64,000 bases of DNA from Rhodospirillaceae bacterium. Lineage in GTDB: Bacteria; Pseudomonadota; Alphaproteobacteria; Rhodospirillales; UBA2165. This document shows, one piece after another, positions 35,986 to 45,720 of this stretch. The stretch covers positions 62,001 to 126,000 of the forward strand of contig CANIGJ010000004.1 in the NCBI GenBank assembly GCA_947467145.1, written 5' to 3'. Under the pieces are notes generated by a model that saw only the letters and a list, made by a program, of their open reading frames with translations, searched no databases and was not told where the DNA came from. Each line of letters begins with the position of its first letter. Within the stretch, counting starts at the first letter, position 1. The position numbers were made by a program, and so were the translations under genes.

Positions 35986-37206
35986 ATGGCCCGGATCGTT
36001 CAAAAGTTCGGCGGTACGTCCGTCGCCGATGTCGACCGCATCAAAAATGCGGCGCTCAAGGTTAAGGCTGCGGTAGATCGCGGCCAGGAAGTCGCCGTCG
36101 TGGTCTCGGCCATGTCGGGCGTCACCAATTCGCTGATCGAACTCACCCAGAAAATGGGCCCGCTGCCCGACGGACGCGAATACGACGCCGTCATTTCCAC
36201 GGGCGAGTCGACCAATGCCGGCCTGATGGCCTTGGCGCTGCAGGCGCTGGGTATCCCGGCGCGGTCCTGGGCAGGCTGGCAGATCCCGATCCATACCGAT
36301 GGCGTGCACGGCAAGGCGCGCATCACCGGGATCGACACCGCCGAGATGGAAAAGTGTCTGAAGGCGGGCGAGGTCGCGGTGGTTGCGGGCTTCCAGGGTT
36401 TGGGGCCGAACAATCGCATCACCACGCTCGGGCGTGGCGGTTCGGATCTGACGGCGGTGGCGCTCGCCGGTGCGCTGAAGGCCGACCAGTGCGATATCTT
36501 TACCGATGTCGACGGCGTCTATACGAGCGATCCGCGCATCGTCCCCAAGGCGCGCAAGCTCGATAAGGTTACGTACGAGGAGATGCTGGAAATGGCGTCC
36601 CTCGGATCGAAGGTGCTTCAGACGCGCTCGGTCGAGCTCGCCATGAATCACAAGGTGCGGGTGCAGGTCCTGTCGTCGTTCGAGGACAAGCCCGGAACAT
36701 TCATCGTCAGTGAGGACGAAGTCGTGGAAAAGCAGATTGTCAGCGGAATTTCGCACAGCCGGGACGAAGCCAAGATCACGCTGTTGCGCGTTGCCGACCG
36801 CCCGGGTGTCGCCGCCAGCATCTTCGGACCATTGTCCGATGCCGCCATCAACGTCGACATGATCGTCCAGAATGTGTCCGAAGACGGCAAGGCGACGGAT
36901 CTGACCTTCACCGTCGGGCGCGCCGATCTCGATGCCGCCGTGAAGGTGCTGACCGACAACAAAGCCAATATCGCTTACGAAAAGATGTCGTCGGATCGTG
37001 GCGTGGCGAAGATCTCGGTCGTCGGCGTCGGCATGCGCAGCCATGCGGGCGTCGCGCAGAGCATGTTCAAGGCCTTGGCTGAAAAGGGCATCAACATCCA
37101 GGTCATCTCGACCTCGGAGATCAAGATCAGCGTGCTCGTGGCCGAGGAATATACCGAATTGGCCGTGCGCTCATTGCATACGGTTTACGGGCTCGACGCC
37201 GCCTAG
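35986..37206 (+). CDS. lysC: Aspartate kinase
   Basis: First enzyme of the aspartate family (Lys, Thr, Met, DAP). The 406-residue protein has the KFGGTSVAD signature at residues 6-14, STGESTNAGLMA, and the GRGGSDLTAVALA motif, followed by two C-terminal ACT domains (LLRVADRPGVAASIFG and SVVGVGMRSHAGVAQSMF) for allosteric feedback, usually by lysine and threonine together. Length and layout match the alphaproteobacterial homotetramer or alpha/beta type; an internal start for a beta subunit cannot be excluded. Confidence 0.96.
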   Translation: MARIVQKFGGTSVADVDRIKNAALKVKAAVDRGQEVAVVVSAMSGVTNSLIELTQKMGPLPDGREYDAVISTGESTNAGLMALALQALGIPARSWAGWQIPIHTDGVHGKARITGIDTAEMEKCLKAGEVAVVAGFQGLGPNNRITTLGRGGSDLTAVALAGALKADQCDIFTDVDGVYTSDPRIVPKARKLDKVTYEEMLEMASLGSKVLQTRSVELAMNHKVRVQVLSSFEDKPGTFIVSEDEVVEKQIVSGISHSRDEAKITLLRVADRPGVAASIFGPLSDAAINVDMIVQNVSEDGKATDLTFTVGRADLDAAVKVLTDNKANIAYEKMSSDRGVAKISVVGVGMRSHAGVAQSMFKALAEKGINIQVISTSEIKISVLVAEEYTELAVRSLHTVYGLDAA

Positions 37207-37315
37207 GCGGATCGAACGCCCCGTAGACTAAACCGCCGGCGACCGCGCGCGATCTAACGCGGCGCCGCATCGACGATAACCCGGCGCTGTACGCGCGCTG
37301 TCGGAAAAGGACGAC

Positions 37316-39589
37316 ATGGCCCGTTCGCCGCACATGTCGAGTTCGCGACGCCTGCTCGCCCGCCTGCGCGATATCATGGCGGGTGGCGGTCGCGTGCAAG
37401 AGCGCTTGGATCAGATCGTGCGCGCCATCGCGAACGATCTCGTAGCGGAAGTGTGCTCGGTCTATATCCTGCGCACCGGCGACGTCCTAGAACTGTTCGC
37501 CAACGTCGGTCTGTTGCCCGAAGCCGTGCATCGCACGCGCCTGCGTCTCGGCGAAGGTTTGATCGGCGTGATCGCGCAACGCGCGCGTTCGCTGGCACTC
37601 TCCGACGCGCAGAGCCATCCGGCCTTCGCGTACCGTCCGGAAACCGGCGAAGAAATCTATCATTCGCTGGCCGGCGTGCCGATCATCCGCACAGGCCGCG
37701 TGATCGGCGTGCTCGCGGTGCAGAACCGCACGCGCCGCCAATATACCGGCGAGGAAATCGAAACGCTCGAGACCATCGCGATGGTCACGGCGGAAATGAT
37801 CGCTTCGTCCGAAGTGGAAAGCGGCGACGATCATCCGACGCTCGACGGTGTAACGCGCGAGCCGGTCAGCATCGACGGTCTGCGTCTCAACGGCGGTCTC
37901 GCCATGGGCTTGGCTGTCCGCCACGAGCGCCGCCTGAAGATCGAAAAGCTGGTTGCCGAAAATCCCGATGCCGAAAAGCGCCGCCTCGAACGCGCGTTGG
38001 CCGAAATGTACGGCGCGATCGACGAGATGCTCGAGTCCGACGACCTGGTGCAGGGCGGCGAGCATCGCGACATCCTCGAAGCCTATCGCATGTTCGCCGA
38101 GGACGCGGGCTGGCTGTCGCGCATCGACGAAGCGATCACCTCGGGCCTGACGGCGGAAGCCGCGGTCGAGAAGGTGCGTAACGATACGCGCGCGCGCTTC
38201 CGCAGCCAGACCGATCCGTACTTGCGCGAACGCCTGCACGATTTCGACGATCTCGCGCATCGCCTGCTGCAGCATCTGGTCGGGCGCGAAGGCATGACCG
38301 GTGTGGTCGGCCCACTACCCGACGACATCATCCTGATCGCGCGCAATATGGGCCCGGCCGAATTGCTCGATTACGATCGCACCAAGCTGAAGGGCCTGGT
38401 GTTGGAAGAAGGCTCGGCGACGACGCATGTCGCCATCGTCGCCAAAGCGTTCGATATTCCGGTCGTCGGTCGCGCCACCGATATTCTCGATGTCGTCAAC
38501 AATCTCGATCCCATCGTGGTCGATGGCGACAACGCCGATGTCCATATCCGCCCGACCGAAGAGGTGCGCCAGGTTTACGCGGCGGCCTTAAGTGCGCGCG
38601 CAGTTCGCCTTGCGGCCTACGCATCGTTGCGCGGCGAACCCGCCATCAGCACCGATGGTGTGCGCATCTCGCTCAACATCAATGGCGGATTGCTCGCCGA
38701 TATCCAGGATCTGCAGGAATCGGGCGCCGACGGCGTCGGTCTGTATCGCACCGAAATTCCCTTCATGGCGCGCTCCGATTTCCCCGATGTCGATCAGCAG
38801 GCGGAAATCTATACCCGCGTGTTCGATCTGGCGGGCGATAAGCCCGTGGTGTTTCGCACGCTCGATGTCGGCGGCGACAAGAACCTGCCCTATTGGCGCG
38901 AAGAAGACGGCGAGAATCCGGCGCTCGGCTGGCGCGCGGTGCGCGTCGCACTCGATCGGCCGTCGCTGATGCGCCATCAGATGCGTGCGTTGATTCGCGC
39001 CGCTGCCGGGCGACCGCTGACCATCATGTTCCCGATGATCACCGAGGTCGCCGAATTCGATCAGGCGCGTGCTTTGCTCGATCTCGAGCTTGAATTGGCC
39101 GTGACGCGCAAGCGCAAGCTGCCGGAAAAATTACGCGTCGGCACGATGCTCGAAGTGCCGGCGCTCGCCTTCCAATTGAAGTCACTGTTGGAGCGCGCCG
39201 ATTTCATCTCGGTCGGCTCGAACGATCTGTTCCAGTTCCTGTTTGCGTCCGATCGCGGCAGTACGCGCCTCGCCGACCGGTACGACACGTTGGCGCCCGC
39301 CGCGCTGGCCTTTCTGCGTCGTCTCGTCGAGGAATGCGATGCCGCCGGCAAGCCGATCAGCCTGTGCGGCGAGATCGCGGGGCGGCCGTTGGAGGCGATG
39401 ACCCTGATCGGTCTGGGGTTCCGCAGCCTGTCGATGGCGCCGTCGTCGTTGGGGCCGGTGAAGGCGATGGTGCGCAGTCTCGCGGTGGGCGAACTCACAC
39501 GCTATATCACCGCGCTGGGCACCGGGTCCGAGCATAGCCTGCGCGAGAATTTGCGCGAATTCGCCCGCGATCACGGGGTAGCGGTCTAG
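37316..39589 (+). CDS. ptsP: Nitrogen-PTS enzyme I (PtsP, GAF + EI)
   Basis: A 757-residue phosphoenolpyruvate-protein phosphotransferase of the regulatory PTS(Ntr). Residues about 20-165 form a GAF sensor domain; the EI part follows with the phosphorylated histidine in SATTHVAIVAKA (His371), the PEP-binding barrel (GLYRTEIPFM, VFRTLDVGGDKNLPY, GSNDLFQF), and the catalytic Cys684 in LCGEIAG. The N-terminal GAF often senses glutamine. AAAGGA five bases before the ATG supports the start. It follows lysC, the order usual in alphaproteobacteria; ptsO and ptsN are not in the window. Confidence 0.95.
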   Translation: MARSPHMSSSRRLLARLRDIMAGGGRVQERLDQIVRAIANDLVAEVCSVYILRTGDVLELFANVGLLPEAVHRTRLRLGEGLIGVIAQRARSLALSDAQSHPAFAYRPETGEEIYHSLAGVPIIRTGRVIGVLAVQNRTRRQYTGEEIETLETIAMVTAEMIASSEVESGDDHPTLDGVTREPVSIDGLRLNGGLAMGLAVRHERRLKIEKLVAENPDAEKRRLERALAEMYGAIDEMLESDDLVQGGEHRDILEAYRMFAEDAGWLSRIDEAITSGLTAEAAVEKVRNDTRARFRSQTDPYLRERLHDFDDLAHRLLQHLVGREGMTGVVGPLPDDIILIARNMGPAELLDYDRTKLKGLVLEEGSATTHVAIVAKAFDIPVVGRATDILDVVNNLDPIVVDGDNADVHIRPTEEVRQVYAAALSARAVRLAAYASLRGEPAISTDGVRISLNINGGLLADIQDLQESGADGVGLYRTEIPFMARSDFPDVDQQAEIYTRVFDLAGDKPVVFRTLDVGGDKNLPYWREEDGENPALGWRAVRVALDRPSLMRHQMRALIRAAAGRPLTIMFPMITEVAEFDQARALLDLELELAVTRKRKLPEKLRVGTMLEVPALAFQLKSLLERADFISVGSNDLFQFLFASDRGSTRLADRYDTLAPAALAFLRRLVEECDAAGKPISLCGEIAGRPLEAMTLIGLGFRSLSMAPSSLGPVKAMVRSLAVGELTRYITALGTGSEHSLRENLREFARDHGVAV

Positions 39590-39769
39590 GCCGTTCGTGC
39601 CAGTGAAAAGGGTGAAACCCTTGTGATTTCCGCAGTTTATATGTAGTTTTATAGAAATTGGGGAAACAATTGATTCTTGAGGCAATTTCGCCGCTGAACG
39701 GTCGAACGGACCGAGCGGGGTGTGCGTTTGGGGTAAGACGAACTTCGCACGCGCGGAATTGAGGTTGGT

Positions 39770-41029
39770 ATGAATTTGCAGGCATCTCCGACGACAGAGA
39801 CCGAAATCGGCCCGGGTGAGGTCGGCGATCTTTTGCGCGCCTCGCGCCTGCGCCACGGCCAGGAACTCGCCGATGTCGCGCGGGCGCTGCGCATTCGCAC
39901 AGTCTATCTGCAGGCGATCGAGGATGCTCGTTACGAAGATCTGCCGGGCACCGTTTATGCCATTGGCTTCATCCGTTCCTACGCCGATCATCTCGGCCTC
40001 GACGGCGAACATCTCGTCGAACGCTTCAAGGCGGACGCGTCGGGGCAGCGCACCACGCGCAAGCCGCTGATGAATTTGCCGGCCATGGTGCCGGATAACG
40101 GCATCCCGCGCGGCGCGGTCATCACCCTGGGCGTCCTGATCCTGATCGGCGCTTATGGCGCATGGTATTTCCTGTCGACCAAAAACATGTTCGTCGCCGA
40201 TCTGGTCCCGCCGGTCCCTGATGCGATCACACGTGCCCTAGAAGCTGGCCGCAACAGCATCGCCGCCGTTGCCGACCGCGCGCGCAGCGATCTTGCGTCG
40301 GCACCGAAAGGTGCAGAACCGAAAGCGGTGGTTGCGCCGGCTCCTGTCGCGCCGCCAGCCGCACCGAGTGTCGCAGCACCCGCGGCGACGTTGGCCCCAT
40401 TGCCCGCGCCGTCCGTCGCAATGACCCCGCCGGTCGTTCCGGCCCCGGTGCCGAGTGCCGCTCTACCGGCTCCCGCGCCCGCCGCCGCAGATACGTCACA
40501 CGACGACGATGAGGACGAGGCCGAACGGACCCCGCCGCCCAGCCTCGCGACGACCCCGGCCCCACCGTCTGCTCAAGCGACAGCACCGGCTGCGCCGCAA
40601 ATGGCCGCCCTGCCGACGGTGAAGCCGGCAGTGCCTGCCTCGGCCGAGCCTGCGGCGTCAGATGCGCCGGTTGCGCTGGACGATCGCGGCGGCGTCGATG
40701 CGCCGGCGACCGGATCGCAACTTGCCAGCTTGCCCGGCGCCAGCGCCGATCCGGCGCGCGAGATCGTGCTGAAAGCCAATGTCGATAGCTGGATCCAGAT
40801 CCGCGATACGACGGAAAACAAGCTCGTGCTGACACGGCTGCTGCGCAAGGGCGAGCAATATACCGTTCCCGGGCGTGAAGGCCTGACCCTGGTCACCGGC
40901 AATGCCGGCGGCCTCGACGTTACGGTGGGTGGCGACAGTACGCCGTCGCTCGGCGCGATCGGTGTGGTGAAGCGCAATATCCTGCTCGATCCCGAACGCC
41001 TGCGGGCCGGCACAGCCATTGTAGAATAG
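39770..41029 (+). CDS. RodZ-like HTH and DUF4115 membrane protein
   Basis: A 419-residue protein: N-terminal Cro/C1-like HTH (residues 15-85, LRASRLRHGQELADVARAL), a single transmembrane helix near residues 118-138, a long Ala/Pro-rich periplasmic linker, and a C-terminal DUF4115 domain (WIQIRDTTENKLVLTRLLRKG, then DVTVGGDSTPSLG). This is the architecture of RodZ, which anchors MreB to the membrane for rod shape. The next gene is hisS; in related genomes ispG often lies between, but here the 95-bp gap holds none. Confidence 0.78.
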   Translation: MNLQASPTTETEIGPGEVGDLLRASRLRHGQELADVARALRIRTVYLQAIEDARYEDLPGTVYAIGFIRSYADHLGLDGEHLVERFKADASGQRTTRKPLMNLPAMVPDNGIPRGAVITLGVLILIGAYGAWYFLSTKNMFVADLVPPVPDAITRALEAGRNSIAAVADRARSDLASAPKGAEPKAVVAPAPVAPPAAPSVAAPAATLAPLPAPSVAMTPPVVPAPVPSAALPAPAPAAADTSHDDDEDEAERTPPPSLATTPAPPSAQATAPAAPQMAALPTVKPAVPASAEPAASDAPVALDDRGGVDAPATGSQLASLPGASADPAREIVLKANVDSWIQIRDTTENKLVLTRLLRKGEQYTVPGREGLTLVTGNAGGLDVTVGGDSTPSLGAIGVVKRNILLDPERLRAGTAIVE

Positions 41030-41124
41030 CGGGTAAAGCCGGCTTTTCTGGGCCTGCGTCAGGGTATATCAAGGCGCGGCTTTTCTCAGTTTCTCTCGAT
41101 TTTAAGGTTCGCCCGAAGGTCAAT

Positions 41125-42381
41125 ATGGCGACGCTCAGCCCCGTCCGTGGAACGCAGGATATCCTGCCCGATGAACACCGCCTGTACGCGCGCGTCGAAG
41201 AGACCGCGCGCGACGTGGCATCACGCTACGGCTATGGCGAAATCTCCACGCCGATTTTCGAATTCTCCGACGTCTTCTCGCGCACGCTCGGCGAAACCTC
41301 CGACATCGTCACGAAGGAGATGTATTCCTTCGAGAAAGGCGACGATCGCCTGACCTTGCGCCCCGAGGGCACTGCCGGTGTCGCGCGCGCCGTCATGTCG
41401 AACGGCTTGCGCCAGCACCTGCCGCTCAAATTCTTCTATCGCGGGCCGATGTTCCGCTACGAACGCCCGCAGAAGGGCCGTCGCCGTCAGTTCCATCAGG
41501 TCGGCGTCGAACTACTGGGCGTCGCCGAGCCGCTCGGCGATGTCGAAGTCATCGCGCTCGGCCATCATGTGCTGAGCGATCTCGGTCTCGGCGACAAGGT
41601 GACGCTCGAAATCAACAGCCTGGGCGATAGCGAAAGCCGCCAAGCGTATCGCGACAAGCTCGTCGCGTATTTTTCGCGCTTCAAGGATGAATTGAGCGCG
41701 GACAGCAAGCTCCGGCTCGAGAAGAATCCGCTGCGCATTCTCGATTCCAAGGACGAAGGCGATCGCAAGTTCGTCGCCGATGCGCCGCTGTTGGGCGACA
41801 GCCTGAACGATGCGTCGCGCACCTTCTTCGATACCGTGCTGAACGGTCTCGCGGCGCTCGGCATTTCCGCTAAGGTCAATCCGCGTTTGGTGCGCGGTTT
41901 GGATTATTACTCGCACACCGCGTTCGAATTCACGACCGACATGCTGGGCGCGCAAGGCACCGTGCTGGCCGGTGGACGTTACGACGGTCTGTTCGAAATG
42001 ATGGGCGGGCCGGCGACGGCCGGTATCGGTTGGGCGGCGGGCATCGAACGGCTGACCATGCTGATCGGCGAAGCCGATGCGGCACCGCGTCCCATCGCCA
42101 TCGTGCCGTTGGGTGCGCAGGCCGAGGCCGCAGCGCTGAAAATTGCGCAAAACCTGCGTCATGCACGCCTCGGCGTCGATCTGGGCTATGGCGGCAGCAT
42201 GAAAAGCCGCATGAAGCGCGCCGACAAGGTTAAGGCCATCGCGACGGTCATCATCGGTGACAACGAACTCGCCAAGGGCGTGGCGGCCGTACGGGATATG
42301 GATTCCGGACAACAAACGGACGTATCCTTGGCCGAGCTGGAACAGCACCTGGCCCGCTACCGGGTCGAAGAAAAAAAGTGA
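41125..42381 (+). CDS. hisS: Histidine--tRNA ligase
   Basis: A 418-residue class II synthetase. Motif 1 lies near the N-terminus (VRGTQDILPDE), motif 2 is FYRGPMFRYERPQKGRRRQFHQ near residues 106-128, the histidine-binding LVRGLDYYSHTAFEF is near 260, and motif 3 is AGIGWAAGIERL. The C-terminal anticodon-binding domain follows. Its stop overlaps the GTG of the hemA-like gene (GTGA), so the two are translation-coupled. Confidence 0.97.
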   Translation: MATLSPVRGTQDILPDEHRLYARVEETARDVASRYGYGEISTPIFEFSDVFSRTLGETSDIVTKEMYSFEKGDDRLTLRPEGTAGVARAVMSNGLRQHLPLKFFYRGPMFRYERPQKGRRRQFHQVGVELLGVAEPLGDVEVIALGHHVLSDLGLGDKVTLEINSLGDSESRQAYRDKLVAYFSRFKDELSADSKLRLEKNPLRILDSKDEGDRKFVADAPLLGDSLNDASRTFFDTVLNGLAALGISAKVNPRLVRGLDYYSHTAFEFTTDMLGAQGTVLAGGRYDGLFEMMGGPATAGIGWAAGIERLTMLIGEADAAPRPIAIVPLGAQAEAAALKIAQNLRHARLGVDLGYGGSMKSRMKRADKVKAIATVIIGDNELAKGVAAVRDMDSGQQTDVSLAELEQHLARYRVEEKK

Positions 42382-43550
42382 GCGTTATGCCCGACAAGGC
42401 GCCTGCAATGCGGCTGCTCGTCATCGGCGCGGATCACAAGTCCTCGACAATGATGGTGCGCGACCGCTTGTTCATGCGTGAATCGGCGCTGCCCGCGTTC
42501 TACGACCGTTTGCGCGGCGTCGGCTTCGCCGAAGCCATGGTGATCTCGACGCACGATCGCACCGATGTTCTCGTGCTCGATGCCGGCATTCCCGAGGTCG
42601 CCGAAGAAATCCGCCGCCTGCTGGCCGCCCATGCGGGCGTGTCGCGCAGCGAGATCGCATCCGAAACCTATGTCCTCGAAGGGCGTGATGCCGTGAAGCA
42701 TGTCTTCGCCGTCACCTGCGCGCTCGATAGTCTCGTGGTCGGCGATCCGCGCGTGCAGGAGCATGTGCGCTGGGCGCATGCGTTCGCCGCGCGTCGCGGT
42801 GTGATCGGCCATTGGCTTGCTGAACTGATGGAGCGTGCTTTCGCGTTGGCCGAACAGATCGATCGCGAAACTGAATTGGCCCGCCGTCCGTCGTCCATTC
42901 CCGCCGCCGCCGCCTATGTCGCGCGCGATCTGCATGGCGATCTCGCGCGCAGCTCAGCCCTTCTGATCGGCACTGGCGAAATGGGCGAGCTATTGGCCTC
43001 TGCCTTTGTTGCGGCCGGTGTGGAGCATCTCGTCGTCACGCATCCGACGTCGGCGCGCGCCGATGCGGCGGCGCAGACCCTGAACTGTCATTCCGGCGAT
43101 TTCGCCGATCTCGCCAAGCTGGTTGCCTCGGCCGATATCGTGCTGACCTCGATGAATACGCGGCGTTATGTGCTGACCCGCGATCTCATGCGCCGCGCGG
43201 TGCTCGAACGCCGCCGCAAGCCGATCTTCGTCGTTGATACTGGTGTGCCCGGCGATGTCGATCCCACGGTGGCGCAGGTCGAGGATGCCTTCCTCTATAC
43301 GCTTGACGATCTCGAACGCGTCACGCGGTTGAGTGCGCGCGGCCATGAAAAAGGTATCGCCCGCGCCTGGACCTTGGTCGGCGATGCGGTCAATGAATTC
43401 GCCGGTCGTGCGGAGGAGCCGAAAAGCGCTTCGGACGCCGATGCGCTGGAAAATCTGCGCCGTGAATCGCTGCGTCTGGCGGGCGGCGATGCCGACAAGG
43501 CGACCCGGTTCCTGGTCGAACGGCTGCTGCGCCTCAAGCGCGACCGTTAG
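42378..43550 (+). CDS. Glutamyl-tRNA reductase-like protein lacking the catalytic cysteine
   Basis: A 390-residue protein recognisable as the GluTR fold along its length: GADHKSS at the N-terminus, HVFAVTCALDSLVVGDPRVQ, NADPH-binding GTGEMGELLASAF, FVVDTGVPGDVDP and AFLYTLDDLERV. The catalytic cysteine of the STCNR motif is replaced: the sequence is STHDR (His59, Asp60). Several other GluTR positions also differ (GEPQILGQVK reads GDPRVQEHVR). It sits in the classical hemA slot, overlapping hisS and 30 bp before prfA. Without the cysteine, glutamyl-tRNA reduction by the known thioester mechanism is not expected; the product may be regulatory or have a new activity. GTG start at 42378; ATG at 42387 is an alternative. 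Confidence 0.88.
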   Translation: MSVMPDKAPAMRLLVIGADHKSSTMMVRDRLFMRESALPAFYDRLRGVGFAEAMVISTHDRTDVLVLDAGIPEVAEEIRRLLAAHAGVSRSEIASETYVLEGRDAVKHVFAVTCALDSLVVGDPRVQEHVRWAHAFAARRGVIGHWLAELMERAFALAEQIDRETELARRPSSIPAAAAYVARDLHGDLARSSALLIGTGEMGELLASAFVAAGVEHLVVTHPTSARADAAAQTLNCHSGDFADLAKLVASADIVLTSMNTRRYVLTRDLMRRAVLERRRKPIFVVDTGVPGDVDPTVAQVEDAFLYTLDDLERVTRLSARGHEKGIARAWTLVGDAVNEFAGRAEEPKSASDADALENLRRESLRLAGGDADKATRFLVERLLRLKRDR

Positions 43551-43580
43551 CGCCAATCGGGTAATTAGGCGGGTAGTATT

Positions 43581-44651
43581 ATGGACATCGACGATAAGCT
43601 CGAACGCGTTGTGCGCCGTCACGCTGAATTGCGCGACGCCATGAGCCGTCCCGATATGGCGGGCGACGACTTCGCCAAGGTCTCGAAGGAATATGCGAGC
43701 CTCACCGAAATGGTCGAGGCGGTCGAAACCTTTCGCTGCGCCAAAAAAGAATTGGCCGATCTGCAAAGTATCCTCGCCGATGCGGATGGCGATGCCGAGA
43801 TGAAGGCGATGGCCGAAGACGAAAGCCGCAGTCTGAAGACGCGGCTGGCCGAACTTGAACACGGCATCAAGGTGCTGCTGCTGCCCAAGGACGAAGCCGA
43901 CGCGAAGAACGCCATCCTGGAAATCCGCGCCGGCACCGGCGGCGAAGAAGCCGCTCTGTTCGGCGCCAATCTGTATCGCATGTATCAGCGCTACGCCGAA
44001 GAGCGCGGCTGGAAGTTCGAGCCGATCAGTTTGAGCGACACCGGCATCGGCGGCCTGAAGGAAGCCATCGTCAACATCAACGGGCGCGATGTCTTCGCAC
44101 GCCTCAAATTTGAATCCGGCGTGCATCGCGTGCAGCGCGTGCCTGAAACGGAAAATCAGGGGCGCGTGCATACCTCGGCCGCCACGGTCGCCGTGCTGCC
44201 CGAGGTCGAAGAGGTGGACGTGCAGATCGAAGACAAGGATCTGCGCATCGACGTCTATCGCGCGCAGGGTGCCGGCGGTCAGCACGTCAACAAGACCGAA
44301 AGCGCCGTGCGTATCACGCATCTGCCGACCAACATCGTCGTCACCTGCCAGGACAACAAGTCGCAGCACAAGAACCGTGCCGCCGCGATGAAGGTGCTGG
44401 CCGCGAAGCTGTATCAAGTCCAGCGCGAGCAATTGGATTCCGAACGCTCCGCGTCGCGCAAAAGCCAGGTCGGCAGCGGCGATCGTTCCGAACGCATCCG
44501 CACCTATAATTTCCCGCAAGGGCGCGTCACCGATCACCGCATCAATCTGACGCTGTACAAGCTCGATCGCGTGATCGATGGCGACCTCGACGAATTGATC
44601 AATGCGTTGGTCGCCGACGATCAGGCGACGCGCCTCGCTGAAGCGGTATGA
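43581..44651 (+). CDS. prfA: Peptide chain release factor 1
   Basis: A 356-residue class I release factor for UAA and UAG. The GGQ motif is at residues 232-234 ([15 protein letters not shown]) and codon recognition lies in the central domain with the RF1-type PET tripeptide in [10 protein letters not shown] (residues 188-197). It follows the hemA-like gene by 30 bp and overlaps prmC by 4 bp, giving substrate and methylase of the GGQ glutamine in one operon. Confidence 0.97.
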   Translation: MDIDDKLERVVRRHAELRDAMSRPDMAGDDFAKVSKEYASLTEMVEAVETFRCAKKELADLQSILADADGDAEMKAMAEDESRSLKTRLAELEHGIKVLLLPKDEADAKNAILEIRAGTGGEEAALFGANLYRMYQRYAEERGWKFEPISLSDTGIGGLKEAIVNINGRDVFARLKFESGVHRVQRVPETENQGRVHTSAATVAVLPEVEEVDVQIEDKDLRIDVYRAQGAGGQHVNKTESAVRITHLPTNIVVTCQDNKSQHKNRAAAMKVLAAKLYQVQREQLDSERSASRKSQVGSGDRSERIRTYNFPQGRVTDHRINLTLYKLDRVIDGDLDELINALVADDQATRLAEAV

Positions 44652-45514
44652 CGGGCCCCGGCGACGTTGTCCAAAATATCGAGCGGCAATTGGCCGCGGC
44701 GGAGATCGATTCGGCCCGCGTCGATGCGCGCATTCTGGTGGCGTACGTTCTGGGCATCGAGCGCAGCCGCCTGATCGGTCTGCCCGATAAGCCGCTGACC
44801 AAAGCCCAGGCCAAACAGCTCGACGAACTCGCGGCGCGGCGCGCGCAGCATGAACCGATCGCGCTGATCCTGGGCACGAAGGAATTCTGGAGCCTCGATT
44901 TCACGGTCGGCCCCGCCACGTTGATCCCGCGCCCCGATAGCGAAACGGTGGTCGAGGCGGTGTTGGAGGCGCGGCCCGATCGCGCGTACCCCTACCGCAT
45001 TCTCGACCTCGGCACCGGGTCGGGCTGTCTGTTGTTGGCGCTTTTGAGCGAATTGCCGAACGCCACGGGGCTGGGGATCGATGCCAGCCAAGGTGCGCTC
45101 GATATCGCCGCGCGCAATGCCGAAAGCCTCGGGCTGGCCGGGCGTGCGGCGTTCGCCTGGGGCGATTGGGTGTCTCACCTCGACCCGGTGCGTGACGGCC
45201 GCTTCGACATCATCGTGTCCAACCCGCCTTACGTCACCAAGCCGGACTGGGAACAGCTCGAAGACGACGTGCGGCTGTATGAGCCTCGCACGGCCCTGGT
45301 CGGCGGGCTGGATGGGCTGAATCCCTACCGGGCCTTTGGGCCGCACCTGCCGGGGTTGCTGACGCCGGACGGTCTGTTCGTCTGCGAGATGGGCATGGGG
45401 CAAGGGACCGAGGTCAGCGAAATTCTGACCGAGTCGGGCCTCACGGTTTTGGGAGCGCGGCGCGATCTAGCCGGGATCGAGCGTTGCCTTTTGGCAACAG
45501 GGGTCGGACAATAG
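44648..45514 (+). CDS. prmC: Release factor glutamine methyltransferase
   Basis: A 288-residue N5-glutamine methyltransferase that modifies the GGQ motif of release factors. The SAM motif is [16 protein letters not shown] near residue 120, and the glutamine-binding catalytic NPPY is in [12 protein letters not shown] near residue 192. The N-terminal helical substrate domain includes the conserved LIPRPDSE. It overlaps prfA, as in most Proteobacteria. Confidence 0.96.
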   Translation: MTGPGDVVQNIERQLAAAEIDSARVDARILVAYVLGIERSRLIGLPDKPLTKAQAKQLDELAARRAQHEPIALILGTKEFWSLDFTVGPATLIPRPDSETVVEAVLEARPDRAYPYRILDLGTGSGCLLLALLSELPNATGLGIDASQGALDIAARNAESLGLAGRAAFAWGDWVSHLDPVRDGRFDIIVSNPPYVTKPDWEQLEDDVRLYEPRTALVGGLDGLNPYRAFGPHLPGLLTPDGLFVCEMGMGQGTEVSEILTESGLTVLGARRDLAGIERCLLATGVGQ

Positions 45515-45589
45515 ATAACAGCCAAAACGGCTGAAAAACTAATTGTTGAAAACTTCTAGTTTGCCACTAACTTAGGGATCGGGGGTTTG

Positions 45590-45606
45590 GCAGGCCATTG
45601 GCCTGC
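45590..45606. promoter_or_regulatory. 17-bp palindrome between prmC and DUF4167 gene
   Basis: GCAGGCCA-T-TGGCCTGC, eight perfect base pairs around a single T, lies in the 206-bp interval. There is no U-run, and a one-base loop makes RNA folding unlikely, so a protein-binding site is the simpler reading. Confidence 0.4.
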
Positions 45607-45720
45607 ACCGCTATGGCGGAAACACTCGATTCCCAACGAAGCACGCGAACTTGGGCAATGGCCCCGGCCTGACACGGCACGCAAGGTTTGCGTCGATAAC
45701 GGGACGACTCTGTTTAAAAC

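Noticed and set aside
39608..39622. AAGGGT-GAA-ACCCTT hairpin after ptsP as a terminator
   Set aside because: The stem is only six base pairs with no GC-rich core or U-run, so termination is not supported.
42990..44537. Long minus-strand open frame of about 515 codons across the hemA-like and prfA genes
   Set aside because: It is antisense to two well-recognised coding genes, its His/Gln/Arg-rich composition is typical of a shadow frame, and no motif is seen.
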